A stretch of 64,000 nucleotides of DNA from Streptomyces violaceusniger (GTDB lineage Bacteria > Actinomycetota > Actinomycetes > Streptomycetales > Streptomycetaceae). The stretch is from contig BJHW01000001.1 in the NCBI GenBank assembly GCA_005405945.1, positions 5,890,001-5,954,000 on the forward strand, in the 5' to 3' direction. Under the pieces are notes generated by a model, which ran no database searches, had not been told where the DNA came from, and saw only the letters and a program-made list of their open reading frames with translations. The translations under genes and the position numbers were made by a program. Shown here in pieces: positions 57,642 to 64,000 of the stretch; within the stretch, counting starts at the first letter, position 1; the number at the start of each line of letters is the position of its first letter.

Positions 57642-59411
57642 TCAGTCCGCGATCGGCAGATATACGCGGTTGCCCGCCTCCGCGAACTCCCTGGACTTCT
57701 GGAGCATCCCCGCCTCGATCTCCTCGGGCGTCGCGTCGGCGTCGCCGCCGAACTGCTCCGTGATGCTTCTGCTGATCTTCATCGAGCAGAACTTGGGCCC
57801 GCACATCGAGCAGAAGTGCGCCGTCTTGGCCGGTTCCGCCGGGAGGGTCTCGTCGTGGAACGAGCGGGCCGTGTCCGGGTCGAGGGCCAGGTTGAACTGG
57901 TCCTCCCAGCGGAATTCGAAGCGTGCGTCGGAGAGCGCGTCGTCCCATGCCTGGGCGTCCGGATGGCCCTTGGCCAGGTCGGCCGCGTGGGCGGCGATCT
58001 TGTAGGTGATCACGCCGGTCTTGACGTCATCGCGGTCCGGCAGGCCCAGGTGCTCCTTGGGGGTGACGTAGCAGAGCATCGCCGTGCCCCACCAGGCGAT
58101 CATCGCGGCGCCGATGCCCGAGGTGATGTGGTCGTAGGCCGGGGCGATGTCGGTGGTGAGAGGGCCCAGGGTGTAGAAGGGGGCCTCCTCACAGACCTCC
58201 TGCTGGAGGTCGACGTTCTCCTTGATCTTGTGCATCGGGACATGGCCCGGGCCCTCGATCATCGTCTGGACACCGTGCTCCTTGGCGATCCGGTTGAGCT
58301 CGCCGAGTGTGCGCAACTCCGCGAACTGCGCCTCGTCGTTGGCGTCGGCGATCGACCCCGGGCGCAGTCCGTCGCCCAGCGAGTAGGTGACGTCGTACGC
58401 CGCGAGGATCTCGCACAGCTCCTCGAAGTGGGTGTAGAGGAAGGACTCCTGGTGGTGGGCGAGGCACCACGCCGCCATGATGGAGCCGCCTCGGGAGACG
58501 ATGCCGGTCTTGCGGCGGGCGGTCAGCGGGACGTACGGCAGCCGGACGCCGGCGTGGACGGTCATGTAGTCGACGCCCTGCTCGGCCTGTTCGATGACCG
58601 TGTCCTTGTAGATCTCCCAGGTCAGCTCCTCGGCCTTGCCGTCGACCTTCTCCAGCGCCTGATAGAGCGGCACGGTGCCGATGGGGACCGGGGAGTTGCG
58701 CAGCACCCATTCGCGGGTCGTGTGGATGTTGCGGCCGGTCGAGAGGTCCATGACCGTGTCGGCGCCCCAGCGGGTCGCCCAGGTCATCTTCTCGACCTCC
58801 TCCTCGATGGAGGAGGTGACGGCGGAGTTGCCGATGTTGGCGTTGACCTTCACCAGGAACCGCTTGCCGATGATCATCGGCTCGATCTCCGGGTGGTTCA
58901 CATTGGCCGGGAGGACGGCGCGGCCCGCCGCGATCTCCTCCCGGACCACCTCGGGGGAGACGTTCTCGCGGATCGCCACGTACTCCATCTCCGCCGTGAT
59001 CTCGCCCCGCCGCGCATAGGCGAGTTGGGTCACGGGGGCGCCCGGGCGGCCGCGCCGCGGCTGGCGCGGACGGCCGGGGAAGACCGCGTCGAGGTTGCGC
59101 AGCCCCCCACGGGGCGAGGTGTGCTTGATCCCGTCGTCCTCGGGGCGGACGGGACGGCCCGCGTACTCCTCGGTGTCGCCGCGGGCGACGATCCAGTTCT
59201 GCCGCAGCGGCGCCAGGCCGCGGCGGACATCCGTCTCGATGGTGGGGTCGGTGTATGGGCCGGAGGTGTCGTACAGCGTCACATCCTGGCCGTTGGTGAG
59301 GTGCACGCGGCGAACCGGGACCCGGAGGTCCGGGCGCGAACCCGCGACATATCCCTTATGCCAGCCGAATTCGGCCTTCTCGGCGCGCGATGGTGCATCC
59401 TGCTGAGTCAT
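57642..59411 (-). CDS. thiC: Phosphomethylpyrimidine synthase (ThiC)
   Basis: A 589-residue radical-SAM enzyme that turns aminoimidazole ribotide into HMP-phosphate for thiamin. The C-terminal CSMCGPKFC holds the three [4Fe-4S]-binding cysteines (CxxCxxxxC). Core motifs GADTVMDLSTG, IEGPGHVPMHKIKEN and APAYDHITSGIGAAMIAWWG are intact. The ATG at 59411 (TQQDAPSRAEKAEF) has GGGAG upstream; a GTG three codons earlier (59420) is possible. Preceded by a TPP riboswitch on the same strand. Length normal, no frameshift. Confidence 0.97.
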   Translation of the reverse strand: MTQQDAPSRAEKAEFGWHKGYVAGSRPDLRVPVRRVHLTNGQDVTLYDTSGPYTDPTIETDVRRGLAPLRQNWIVARGDTEEYAGRPVRPEDDGIKHTSPRGGLRNLDAVFPGRPRQPRRGRPGAPVTQLAYARRGEITAEMEYVAIRENVSPEVVREEIAAGRAVLPANVNHPEIEPMIIGKRFLVKVNANIGNSAVTSSIEEEVEKMTWATRWGADTVMDLSTGRNIHTTREWVLRNSPVPIGTVPLYQALEKVDGKAEELTWEIYKDTVIEQAEQGVDYMTVHAGVRLPYVPLTARRKTGIVSRGGSIMAAWCLAHHQESFLYTHFEELCEILAAYDVTYSLGDGLRPGSIADANDEAQFAELRTLGELNRIAKEHGVQTMIEGPGHVPMHKIKENVDLQQEVCEEAPFYTLGPLTTDIAPAYDHITSGIGAAMIAWWGTAMLCYVTPKEHLGLPDRDDVKTGVITYKIAAHAADLAKGHPDAQAWDDALSDARFEFRWEDQFNLALDPDTARSFHDETLPAEPAKTAHFCSMCGPKFCSMKISRSITEQFGGDADATPEEIEAGMLQKSREFAEAGNRVYLPIAD

Positions 59412-59420
59412 GAGACCCAC

Positions 59421-59508
59421 TCCCTACGCCGGCATTACCCGGTAACAGGTTCAGCGGTCGGCGCAGCTGTCAGCGTCAGCGCCCTCTCAGCCCGGTGCTC
59501 CGAGCTCC
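59421..59508 (-). promoter_or_regulatory. TPP (THI-box) riboswitch upstream of thiC
   Basis: On the minus strand the element contains the conserved CTGAGA (59485-59490), CTGAACCTG and CGGGTAATGCCGGCGTAGGG. These are the hallmark pyrimidine- and pyrophosphate-binding parts of the TPP aptamer. The 3' end (GTAGGGA) runs directly into GGGAGTGGG, the probable thiC ribosome-binding site, so closing of the final stem on TPP binding could block translation (inference). The left end is sharp; the right end is approximate. Confidence 0.93.
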
Positions 59509-59592
59509 CGCGATTGCAAAGGTTCGTCACCACGCTAACGGTTTATCCACAGCGCTGAACAGGGGGCCCACGTCTCTTGCGATGATGCGACC

Positions 59593-61047
59593 GTGACCAC
59601 CATCCAGCAGGACCACCCGCCCGAGCAGCCCCGCCCCTCCGATCAGGCGCATGGCCACGGCCATGGACATTCCCATGGCCACTCCCACGGCCATGGCCCC
59701 GCCGCCCCCGTCTCCGCGCGCCTCCGCAAGATCATCGCGGCGGTGCTCATCCCCTTCGCCGTCGCCGTCGTGGCCGGTCTGATCGTGCTCTGGCCGGGCG
59801 GCACGCCCGACCACAAGGCGCACGGCCGCAGCGGTCTCGGCTTCGACCAGACGACCGTGGCCGGACGGGTGGTGAAGGTCGAGGAGGTGAACTGCGCCGA
59901 TGTCAATGCCCAGCCGCAGGCGCCCACCGAGCCCGGCCAGGGCGGCGCCGCCCAGAACGGCGCCCCCGGGCAGGGCGGGAGCTCCGGGCCCGCTGGGCAG
60001 GGCGGGAAGAAGAGCGTCTGCGAGAAGGCCACGATCGAGGTCACCTCGGGCAAGGACAAAGGCCGCACGTTCCCCGAAATCGTCCAGCCCAACGCCTCGC
60101 GCCAGTTCAGCGCCGGGCAGGAGCTGAAGCTTTCGTACGCCCCCAAGGCGCCCAAGGAACTGCAGTACTCCGTGTCCGACGTCGACCGGTCGATGCCGAT
60201 GGCGCTGCTGGCGGGGCTGTTCGCGCTCGCGGTCGTGGTGGTGGGGCGGCTGCGCGGGGTGTTCGCGCTGGTGGCGCTGGCGATCAGCTTCGGGGTGCTG
60301 ACGCTGTTCATCCTCCCGGCGATACTCCAGGGTTCCAATCCGCTGGTGGTCGCGGTCGTCGGGGGCAGCGCGATCATGCTTCTCGCGCTGTACATGTGCC
60401 ATGGGCTGACGGCGCGTACGTCGGTCGCCGTGCTCGGCACCCTGGTGTCACTGCTGCTGATCGGGGTGCTGGGCTCGCTGTTCATCGGCTGGGCGAGCCT
60501 GACCGGCAACACGGACGACCAGACCGGGCTGGTGCACGGCCTCTATCCGAACATCGAGATACGGGGACTGCTGCTCGCGGGCGTGATCATCGGCTCGCTG
60601 GGCGTGCTGGACGATGTGACGGTCACCCAGACCTCGGCGGTGTGGGAGCTGCGGGACGCGGACCCGACCACGTCCCGGCGCAAGCTCTACGGGGCGGCGA
60701 TGCGGATCGGGCGGGATCACATCGCCTCCGTCGTGAACACGCTGGTGCTGGCGTACGCGGGCGCGTCGCTGCCGCTGCTGCTGCTGTTCTCCATCGCGGA
60801 CAGCGGGGTGGGCACGGTCGCCACGAGCGAGATCGTCGCGGAGGAGATCGTACGGACGCTGGTGGGCAGCATCGGGCTCGTCGCCTCGGTGCCGGTGACC
60901 ACCGCGCTGGCCGTGCTCGTGGTCTCCGCGGACCGCACCCCGGCGGCGGACGGCGGCGCGGAGCGGGTGGCCGACGCGGGCGGCGCCCAGGCGGCCCGGA
61001 CCGGCCGGGGCGGGCGCGGGCGGCGCCGCCGGGCGAAAACGCGCTGA
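59593..61047 (+). CDS. YibE/F family membrane protein with His-rich N-terminus
   Basis: A 484-residue integral membrane protein. The N-terminus carries an HG/HS tract (AHGHGHGHSHGHSHGHG, about 20-36), likely metal-binding. One TM (about 45-66) follows, then an extracellular domain of about 110 residues, then about seven TMs of the YibE/F type (GLLLAGVIIGSLGVLDDVTVTQ, AYAGASLPLLLLF). Function of the family is unknown. The C-terminus is Gly/Arg-rich. The GTG start is divergent from thiC, with the TPP element on the other side. Confidence 0.9.
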   Translation: MTTIQQDHPPEQPRPSDQAHGHGHGHSHGHSHGHGPAAPVSARLRKIIAAVLIPFAVAVVAGLIVLWPGGTPDHKAHGRSGLGFDQTTVAGRVVKVEEVNCADVNAQPQAPTEPGQGGAAQNGAPGQGGSSGPAGQGGKKSVCEKATIEVTSGKDKGRTFPEIVQPNASRQFSAGQELKLSYAPKAPKELQYSVSDVDRSMPMALLAGLFALAVVVVGRLRGVFALVALAISFGVLTLFILPAILQGSNPLVVAVVGGSAIMLLALYMCHGLTARTSVAVLGTLVSLLLIGVLGSLFIGWASLTGNTDDQTGLVHGLYPNIEIRGLLLAGVIIGSLGVLDDVTVTQTSAVWELRDADPTTSRRKLYGAAMRIGRDHIASVVNTLVLAYAGASLPLLLLFSIADSGVGTVATSEIVAEEIVRTLVGSIGLVASVPVTTALAVLVVSADRTPAADGGAERVADAGGAQAARTGRGGRGRRRRAKTR

Positions 61048-61154
61048 GCCGACGGGTGAGGATGCCTTGAGCTGGCGCCGAGCCGTCGGGCACACTGCCC
61101 GGCCGGGGCGTACGCGGCACAACACCGGCCCTCGGCCCGCCGCGCATCCGGCGC

Positions 61155-61591
61155 TCAGCCCGCGTACCGGTCCTCGGCCAGGATGCGGTGGAGCTCGGCG
61201 TCGAGATCGCCGACCGGGTCACAGGCCGCCGGCTCCTGGCCGAAAGGCACCACCCGGTCCGTCCGATCGAGGAAGGCCACCAGCGGAGCGGCCCCGGCCC
61301 GGAACAGGGCCCGTTCACATCCCACTTGGAGTCTGATGAAGACGTCCGAAAGCCCCTCGGGGGAGGCGGGGCGATGCGCACATCCCCCTCGCCGGTGGGT
61401 TTGCTCAACCCGTCCAGCAGCAGCTCCCGCGCGAAAGCCCAGCTCACCGGCGCATCGCCGGGCAAATGGAAGGTGATCTCGACGGCATAGGGATCGCTGC
61501 TGTCGTAGGACAGCTCGACCGGAATCCGGAAGGAGAGATCCTGCGAGACCAGGAAGGTCATCGTCACTTCCGCCTGAACTGTGTCACGCAT
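61155..61591 (-). pseudogene. ssgA: SsgA-like sporulation and division regulator, frameshifted
   Basis: SsgA-like protein (SALP) of about 145 residues. TFLVSQDLSFRIPVELSYDS and AFARELLLDGLSKPTGEGDVRI closely follow SsgA of S. coelicolor as I recall it. The frame breaks at the five-base G/C run 61359-61363. One base restored gives APPPEGLSDVFIRLQVGCE and continues PLVAFLDRTDRVVPFG to a TGA at 61155. SsgA localises SsgB and thereby FtsZ at sporulation. Starts possible at 61600, 61591 or 61561 (the last gives 135 residues, as in coelicolor). No strong ribosome-binding site. Probably intact in the cell. Confidence 0.85.
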
Positions 61592-62093
61592 CTCACGCAT
61601 CGTTCGCCGCCCCGGGTTGTTTGCGCTTCGCCGACTCTGGAGCGTAGCGACTCGATTGCGGTGCGGAGTCGGTTTGCCTCGTGTGAGGGAACGAAACTGG
61701 CCAGTGTTGCCGTGAGGAGACCCGCGGGGCCGGGCGGCGCGGACGGCGCGGGCCCGGCGGGCGGGAGATCGGGGCCGGCGCACCGGCCGTATCGAAGATC
61801 GCTGTCGTCAACAGGCACCCCCGGGGTGTTGTTGCGAGGCAGACGCCGAAGGAAGAACGCCGAGGACTCGCACTGTAACGGCAGGGGTGGCACCGGGCGG
61901 TGCTCCCGCCCCGGCGGTATCCCTCGCGCGGCGTATCCGCGCGAGGCGGGGTCCGTCAGGGCCTGCGGTGATGCGTCAGGGCCCACGGGGACGCGTCAAG
62001 GCCTGCGGGGACGCGTCAGGGCCTGCGGTGATGCGTCAAGGCCAGCGGGGACGCGTCAGCGCCAGGGTGACGCGGCGAGCGCCGCGCGGCGGG
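61592..62093. other. 502-bp region upstream of ssgA
   Basis: Holds the ssgA promoter and leader (nearer 61600-61860, with AT-richer stretches) and, next to the DUF5326 gene's end, the 20-bp tandem array at 61953-62064. No gene supported. Confidence 0.5.
61953..62064. repeat. Five and a half 20-bp tandem repeats
   Basis: Units such as GCGTCAGGGCCTGCGGTGAT repeat at exactly 20-bp intervals from 61953, with alternating GGTGAT/GGGGAC ends. The last, partial unit stops 29 bp from the DUF5326 stop. Confidence 0.85.
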
Positions 62094-62288
62094 TCAGGAA
62101 GTGAACTTCCGTACGACGTAGATCAGCCCGGCGATCAGCACCACCAGCAGCAGCGCCTTGAAGACGAGGCTCACCACGAACCCGATCACGCTCATGATCA
62201 GGCCGCCGAACACGGCGAGGACGAGGACCGGTATCGCGATCCAGGTCACCCACCACGGCAAGCCCTGGAATATCCCCTTCGTGGTCAC
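62094..62288 (-). CDS. DUF5326 family small membrane protein
   Basis: A 64-residue protein starting TTKGIFQGLPWWVTWIAIPV, with two transmembrane helices (about 12-30 and 33-56) and ending YVVRKFTS. It matches the DUF5326 type conserved in Streptomyces. The GTG at 62288 has GGGAG upstream. Function unknown. Separate from the cupin gene upstream by 253 bp. Confidence 0.85.
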   Translation of the reverse strand: MTTKGIFQGLPWWVTWIAIPVLVLAVFGGLIMSVIGFVVSLVFKALLLVVLIAGLIYVVRKFTS

Positions 62289-62483
62289 GTGACTCCCTGC
62301 TTTCTCTCCGAGCCGTGGGTCCGGACGCCGACGGCCGGTCTTCCCTGCTGTCGATGCTAGGACGGGACGGAGGCGCGCGGGCGGCCCGCGCCCCCCGTCC
62401 TCCCCTGACCGGACCCCTACGGGACCGGCCGGCCACACATCGGCTCCGCGATGGACAGGCCCTGGGCCGGGATCGGCTCTCCG

Positions 62484-62551
62484 GCGGCATCAAGACCCGC
62501 GACGGTCTCAGCCCTCCGCGGCATCAAGCCCCGGGACGGCCTCAGCCCTCC
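62484..62551. repeat. Two 34-bp direct repeats overlapping the cupin gene end
   Basis: 62484-62517 and 62518-62551 are tandem 34-bp copies beginning GCGGCATCAAG and ending CTCAGCCCTCC, differing at a few sites. The second includes the cupin stop codon. Confidence 0.8.
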
Positions 62552-62859
62552 GGCGGCGAGAACACCACCAGCACCCTCAGGTCCTCGGTGATGTGGTGGA
62601 ACTTGTGCGCCGTGCCCGCCGGGACGTACACCACACTGCCCCGCCCCACCTGCGTCGTCTCCATCCCCACCGTGATCGACGCCCGGCCGCTCATCACGAC
62701 GTACACCTCGTCCTGGCCGTGCGGCGACTGCGGGTCGGCCTGGCCCGCGTTCAGCGCGTACAGCCCCACGGACATGTTCCGCTCCCGCAGGAACTGCAGA
62801 TACGCGCCGTCGTTCGCGGCCCGCTCCGCCTCCAGCTCATCCAGCCGGAACGCCTTCAT
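62542..62859 (-). CDS. Cupin-domain protein
   Basis: A 105-residue small barrel. Cupin motif 1 is in QSPHGQDEVYVVMSGRA (metal ligands His and Glu) and motif 2 in VPAGTAHKFHHI (His). The N-terminus is KAFRLDELEAERAAN. Probably a metal-dependent binding protein or enzyme; substrate unknown. The ATG at 62859 follows GGAGAGGCGA. Divergent from the YvlD-like gene with 76 bp between. Confidence 0.88.
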   Translation of the reverse strand: MKAFRLDELEAERAANDGAYLQFLRERNMSVGLYALNAGQADPQSPHGQDEVYVVMSGRASITVGMETTQVGRGSVVYVPAGTAHKFHHITEDLRVLVVFSPPEG

Positions 62860-62935
62860 TCGCCTCTCCACCCCTACCTGACCCATGCCTACGGTGCCCC
62901 TGCCTGCGCCGGGCCTGTCTGCGACGATCTCAACC

Positions 62936-63316
62936 ATGAAGAATTTTCTCGTCAAGACGATCGCGAACGCCGGCGCCCTCGGCGTCGCCATCTGGCTGCT
63001 CAAGGACATCACGCTGACCGGTGACAACACCGGCCGCCAAGCGCTCACCCTCATTCTCGTGGCGCTGCTCTTCGGCGTGGTGAACGTGGTGGTCAAGCCG
63101 ATCGTCAAGCTGCTGGCCTTCCCGCTGTTCATCCTGACCCTCGGGCTGATCACACTGGTGATCAACGCCCTGATGCTGTTGCTGACCTCCTGGCTCGCCG
63201 GAAAGCTGGACCTGAACTTCCACGTCGACGGCTTCGGCACCGCGGTGCTCGGTGGCCTGATCGTCTCCATAGTCGCGTGGGCCCTGCACGTCGTACTGCC
63301 CGACGACAAGGACTGA
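62936..63316 (+). CDS. YvlD-like (phage holin family IV type) membrane protein
   Basis: A 126-residue protein with four transmembrane helices, starting KNFLVKTIANAGALGVAIWL and containing LLFGVVNVVVKPIVKLLAFP, the signature of the YvlD/PF04020 family. Membrane location; function unknown though sometimes stress-linked. The ATG at 62936 is the family start. It is followed 24 bp later by the phosphatase gene. Confidence 0.87.
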   Translation: MKNFLVKTIANAGALGVAIWLLKDITLTGDNTGRQALTLILVALLFGVVNVVVKPIVKLLAFPLFILTLGLITLVINALMLLLTSWLAGKLDLNFHVDGFGTAVLGGLIVSIVAWALHVVLPDDKD

Positions 63317-63340
63317 TCACGGCCGGAGATGATGAAAGGC

Positions 63341-63925
63341 ATGAGAGACCCGTCGCCCTACCGTGTCTGCTTTGTCTGCACCGGCAACATATGCCGCTCG
63401 CCGATGGCCGAATATGTCTTCCGCGCCCATGCCGTGGAGGCCGGGCTGGACGGCCTCCTCGAGGTGGACAGCGCGGGCACCGGGCCCTGGCACGAGGGCG
63501 ACGGGGCCGACCGCCGCGCCATCGACGTACTGACCGCCCATGGCTATGAGCAGGATCACATCGCGCGCCAGTTCCAGGCCGAGTGGTTCGATCGTCTCGA
63601 TCTGGTGATCGCCCTGGACAGCGGCCATCTGCACGAGCTGCGCGCGCTCGCGCCGACCCCGCACGACGCCGCGAAGGTGCGGCTGCTGCGGGCTTACGAC
63701 CCGGACGCGGACCACGACGCGCTGGGCGGCCTCGATGTGCCGGACCCCTACTTCGGCGGGCTGGACGACTTCGAGGAGTGCCTGGAGATGATCGAGTCCG
63801 CCAGCGGCGGGCTGCTGGACGCGGTCGCCGAGGCCATCGACACCGCGGAGAAGGGCGCGGAGAGCGCCCGTGCCGAGCACGCGTCGGCCGCCGGTGGCCC
63901 GGACGCGGGGAAGGAGACCACATGA
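63341..63925 (+). CDS. Low-molecular-weight protein-tyrosine phosphatase
   Basis: About 194 residues. The P-loop CTGNICRS (CX5R, catalytic Cys near the start) follows YRVCFV, and the catalytic Asp loop is VPDPYFGG near residue 145. Dephosphorylates phosphotyrosine; in Streptomyces the PtpA type affects secondary metabolism (known of the family). Starts at 63329, 63332 and 63341 are all in frame; the last is closest to the family N-terminus. The Ala/Glu-rich C-terminal 30 residues are extra. Its stop overlaps the next gene's ATG. Confidence 0.9.
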   Translation: MRDPSPYRVCFVCTGNICRSPMAEYVFRAHAVEAGLDGLLEVDSAGTGPWHEGDGADRRAIDVLTAHGYEQDHIARQFQAEWFDRLDLVIALDSGHLHELRALAPTPHDAAKVRLLRAYDPDADHDALGGLDVPDPYFGGLDDFEECLEMIESASGGLLDAVAEAIDTAEKGAESARAEHASAAGGPDAGKETT

Positions 63926-64000
63926 CCGGCGACGGCACCCGCACCGTACGGGCCGGACTGCCCGAGGCCGAGGCGTACGAGCCGACGCTGCCGGGCCCGG
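63922..64000 (+). CDS. Partial gene, probably cystathionine gamma-lyase (truncated by window)
   Basis: Only the first 26 codons are present: TGDGTRTVRAGLPEAEAYEP then TLPGP. This N-terminus resembles Streptomyces cystathionine gamma-lyases as I remember them. The ATG overlaps the phosphatase stop (ATGA), implying one operon. The catalytic lysine and PLP-binding regions lie beyond the window, so the assignment is tentative. Confidence 0.55.
   Translation, partial: MTGDGTRTVRAGLPEAEAYEPTLPGP

Overview
This is a high-GC actinobacterial chromosome segment, and the gene content points to Streptomyces: ssgA, a fused cydDC, a DtpA/CopCD copper cluster, a Streptomyces-type secreted phospholipase A2, DUF5926 and DUF5326 proteins, RsbW-like ATPases next to SpoIIE/PP2C phosphatases, and GTG/TTG starts. 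The orders serS-pheA-dtpA-copCD, hisC-cydA-cydB-cydDC and thiC-ssgA agree with what I recall of the conserved core of S. coelicolor (recall, not checked). Most of the window is ordinary core chromosome. The only accessory-looking part is about 0.8-3.4 kb, on the 3' side of a tRNA-Ser gene.

Layout: 0-3.4 kb, small hypotheticals, an XRE regulator and a DUF1330 gene. 3.5-8.3 kb, tRNA-Ser, HtrA-like protease, glycerophosphodiesterase, RsbW-like ATPase with a repeat tail, DUF5926. 8.9-16.3 kb, stand-alone primase-polymerase domain, GAF-PP2C phosphatase, aminopeptidase P, AhpD-like protein with a divergent MocR regulator, second RsbW-like ATPase. 16.5-22.8 kb, copper cluster (membrane protein, YcnI, Sco, PCu(A)C, CopC-CopD, DyP peroxidase). 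23-26.6 kb, pheA, serS, HAD. 26.7-31 kb, phospholipase A2, double-AsnC regulator with divergent MFS exporter, antirepressor-like protein. 31.4-35.1 kb, four-gene ABC-2 operon. 35.2-42.6 kb, membrane protein, PspAB, HtpX, LLM oxidoreductase, HAD, glycine-rich secreted protein, GAF sensor kinase. 43.2-49.5 kb, cydA-cydB-cydDC under a Rex operator. 49.6-57.5 kb, AraC regulator with divergent lipocalin-like gene, hisC, LacI regulator, metallophosphoesterase, membrane protein, BRO-N protein. 57.6-64 kb, thiC with TPP riboswitch, YibE/F, ssgA, DUF5326, cupin, YvlD-like protein, LMW phosphotyrosine phosphatase and the start of a probable cystathionine gamma-lyase.

The main caution for a reader: about sixteen genes carry an apparent single-base frameshift, nearly always one base missing from a G or C run. 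The family-like reading frame resumes immediately in another frame. Affected genes include dtpA, cydDC, ssgA, hisC, htrA, pspAB and the HAD gene at 25.8 kb (twice). This looks like systematic homopolymer error in the underlying sequence rather than gene decay. Coordinates below are for reconstructed genes, with each shift located.

Functional links: the copper genes would deliver copper and mature secreted enzymes. Rex couples cytochrome bd expression and assembly to NADH/NAD+. ThiC is under thiamin-pyrophosphate control. SsgA is a sporulation and division determinant. I found no CRISPR array, complete IS, prophage or biosynthetic gene cluster. The less ordinary signals are the 18-fold tetrapeptide tail at 6918-7133, DnaA-box-like sites upstream of serS, a small IS-end-like inverted-repeat element at 42859-42920, many short tandem repeats just after stop codons, and a strong unassigned hairpin at 8429-8468.
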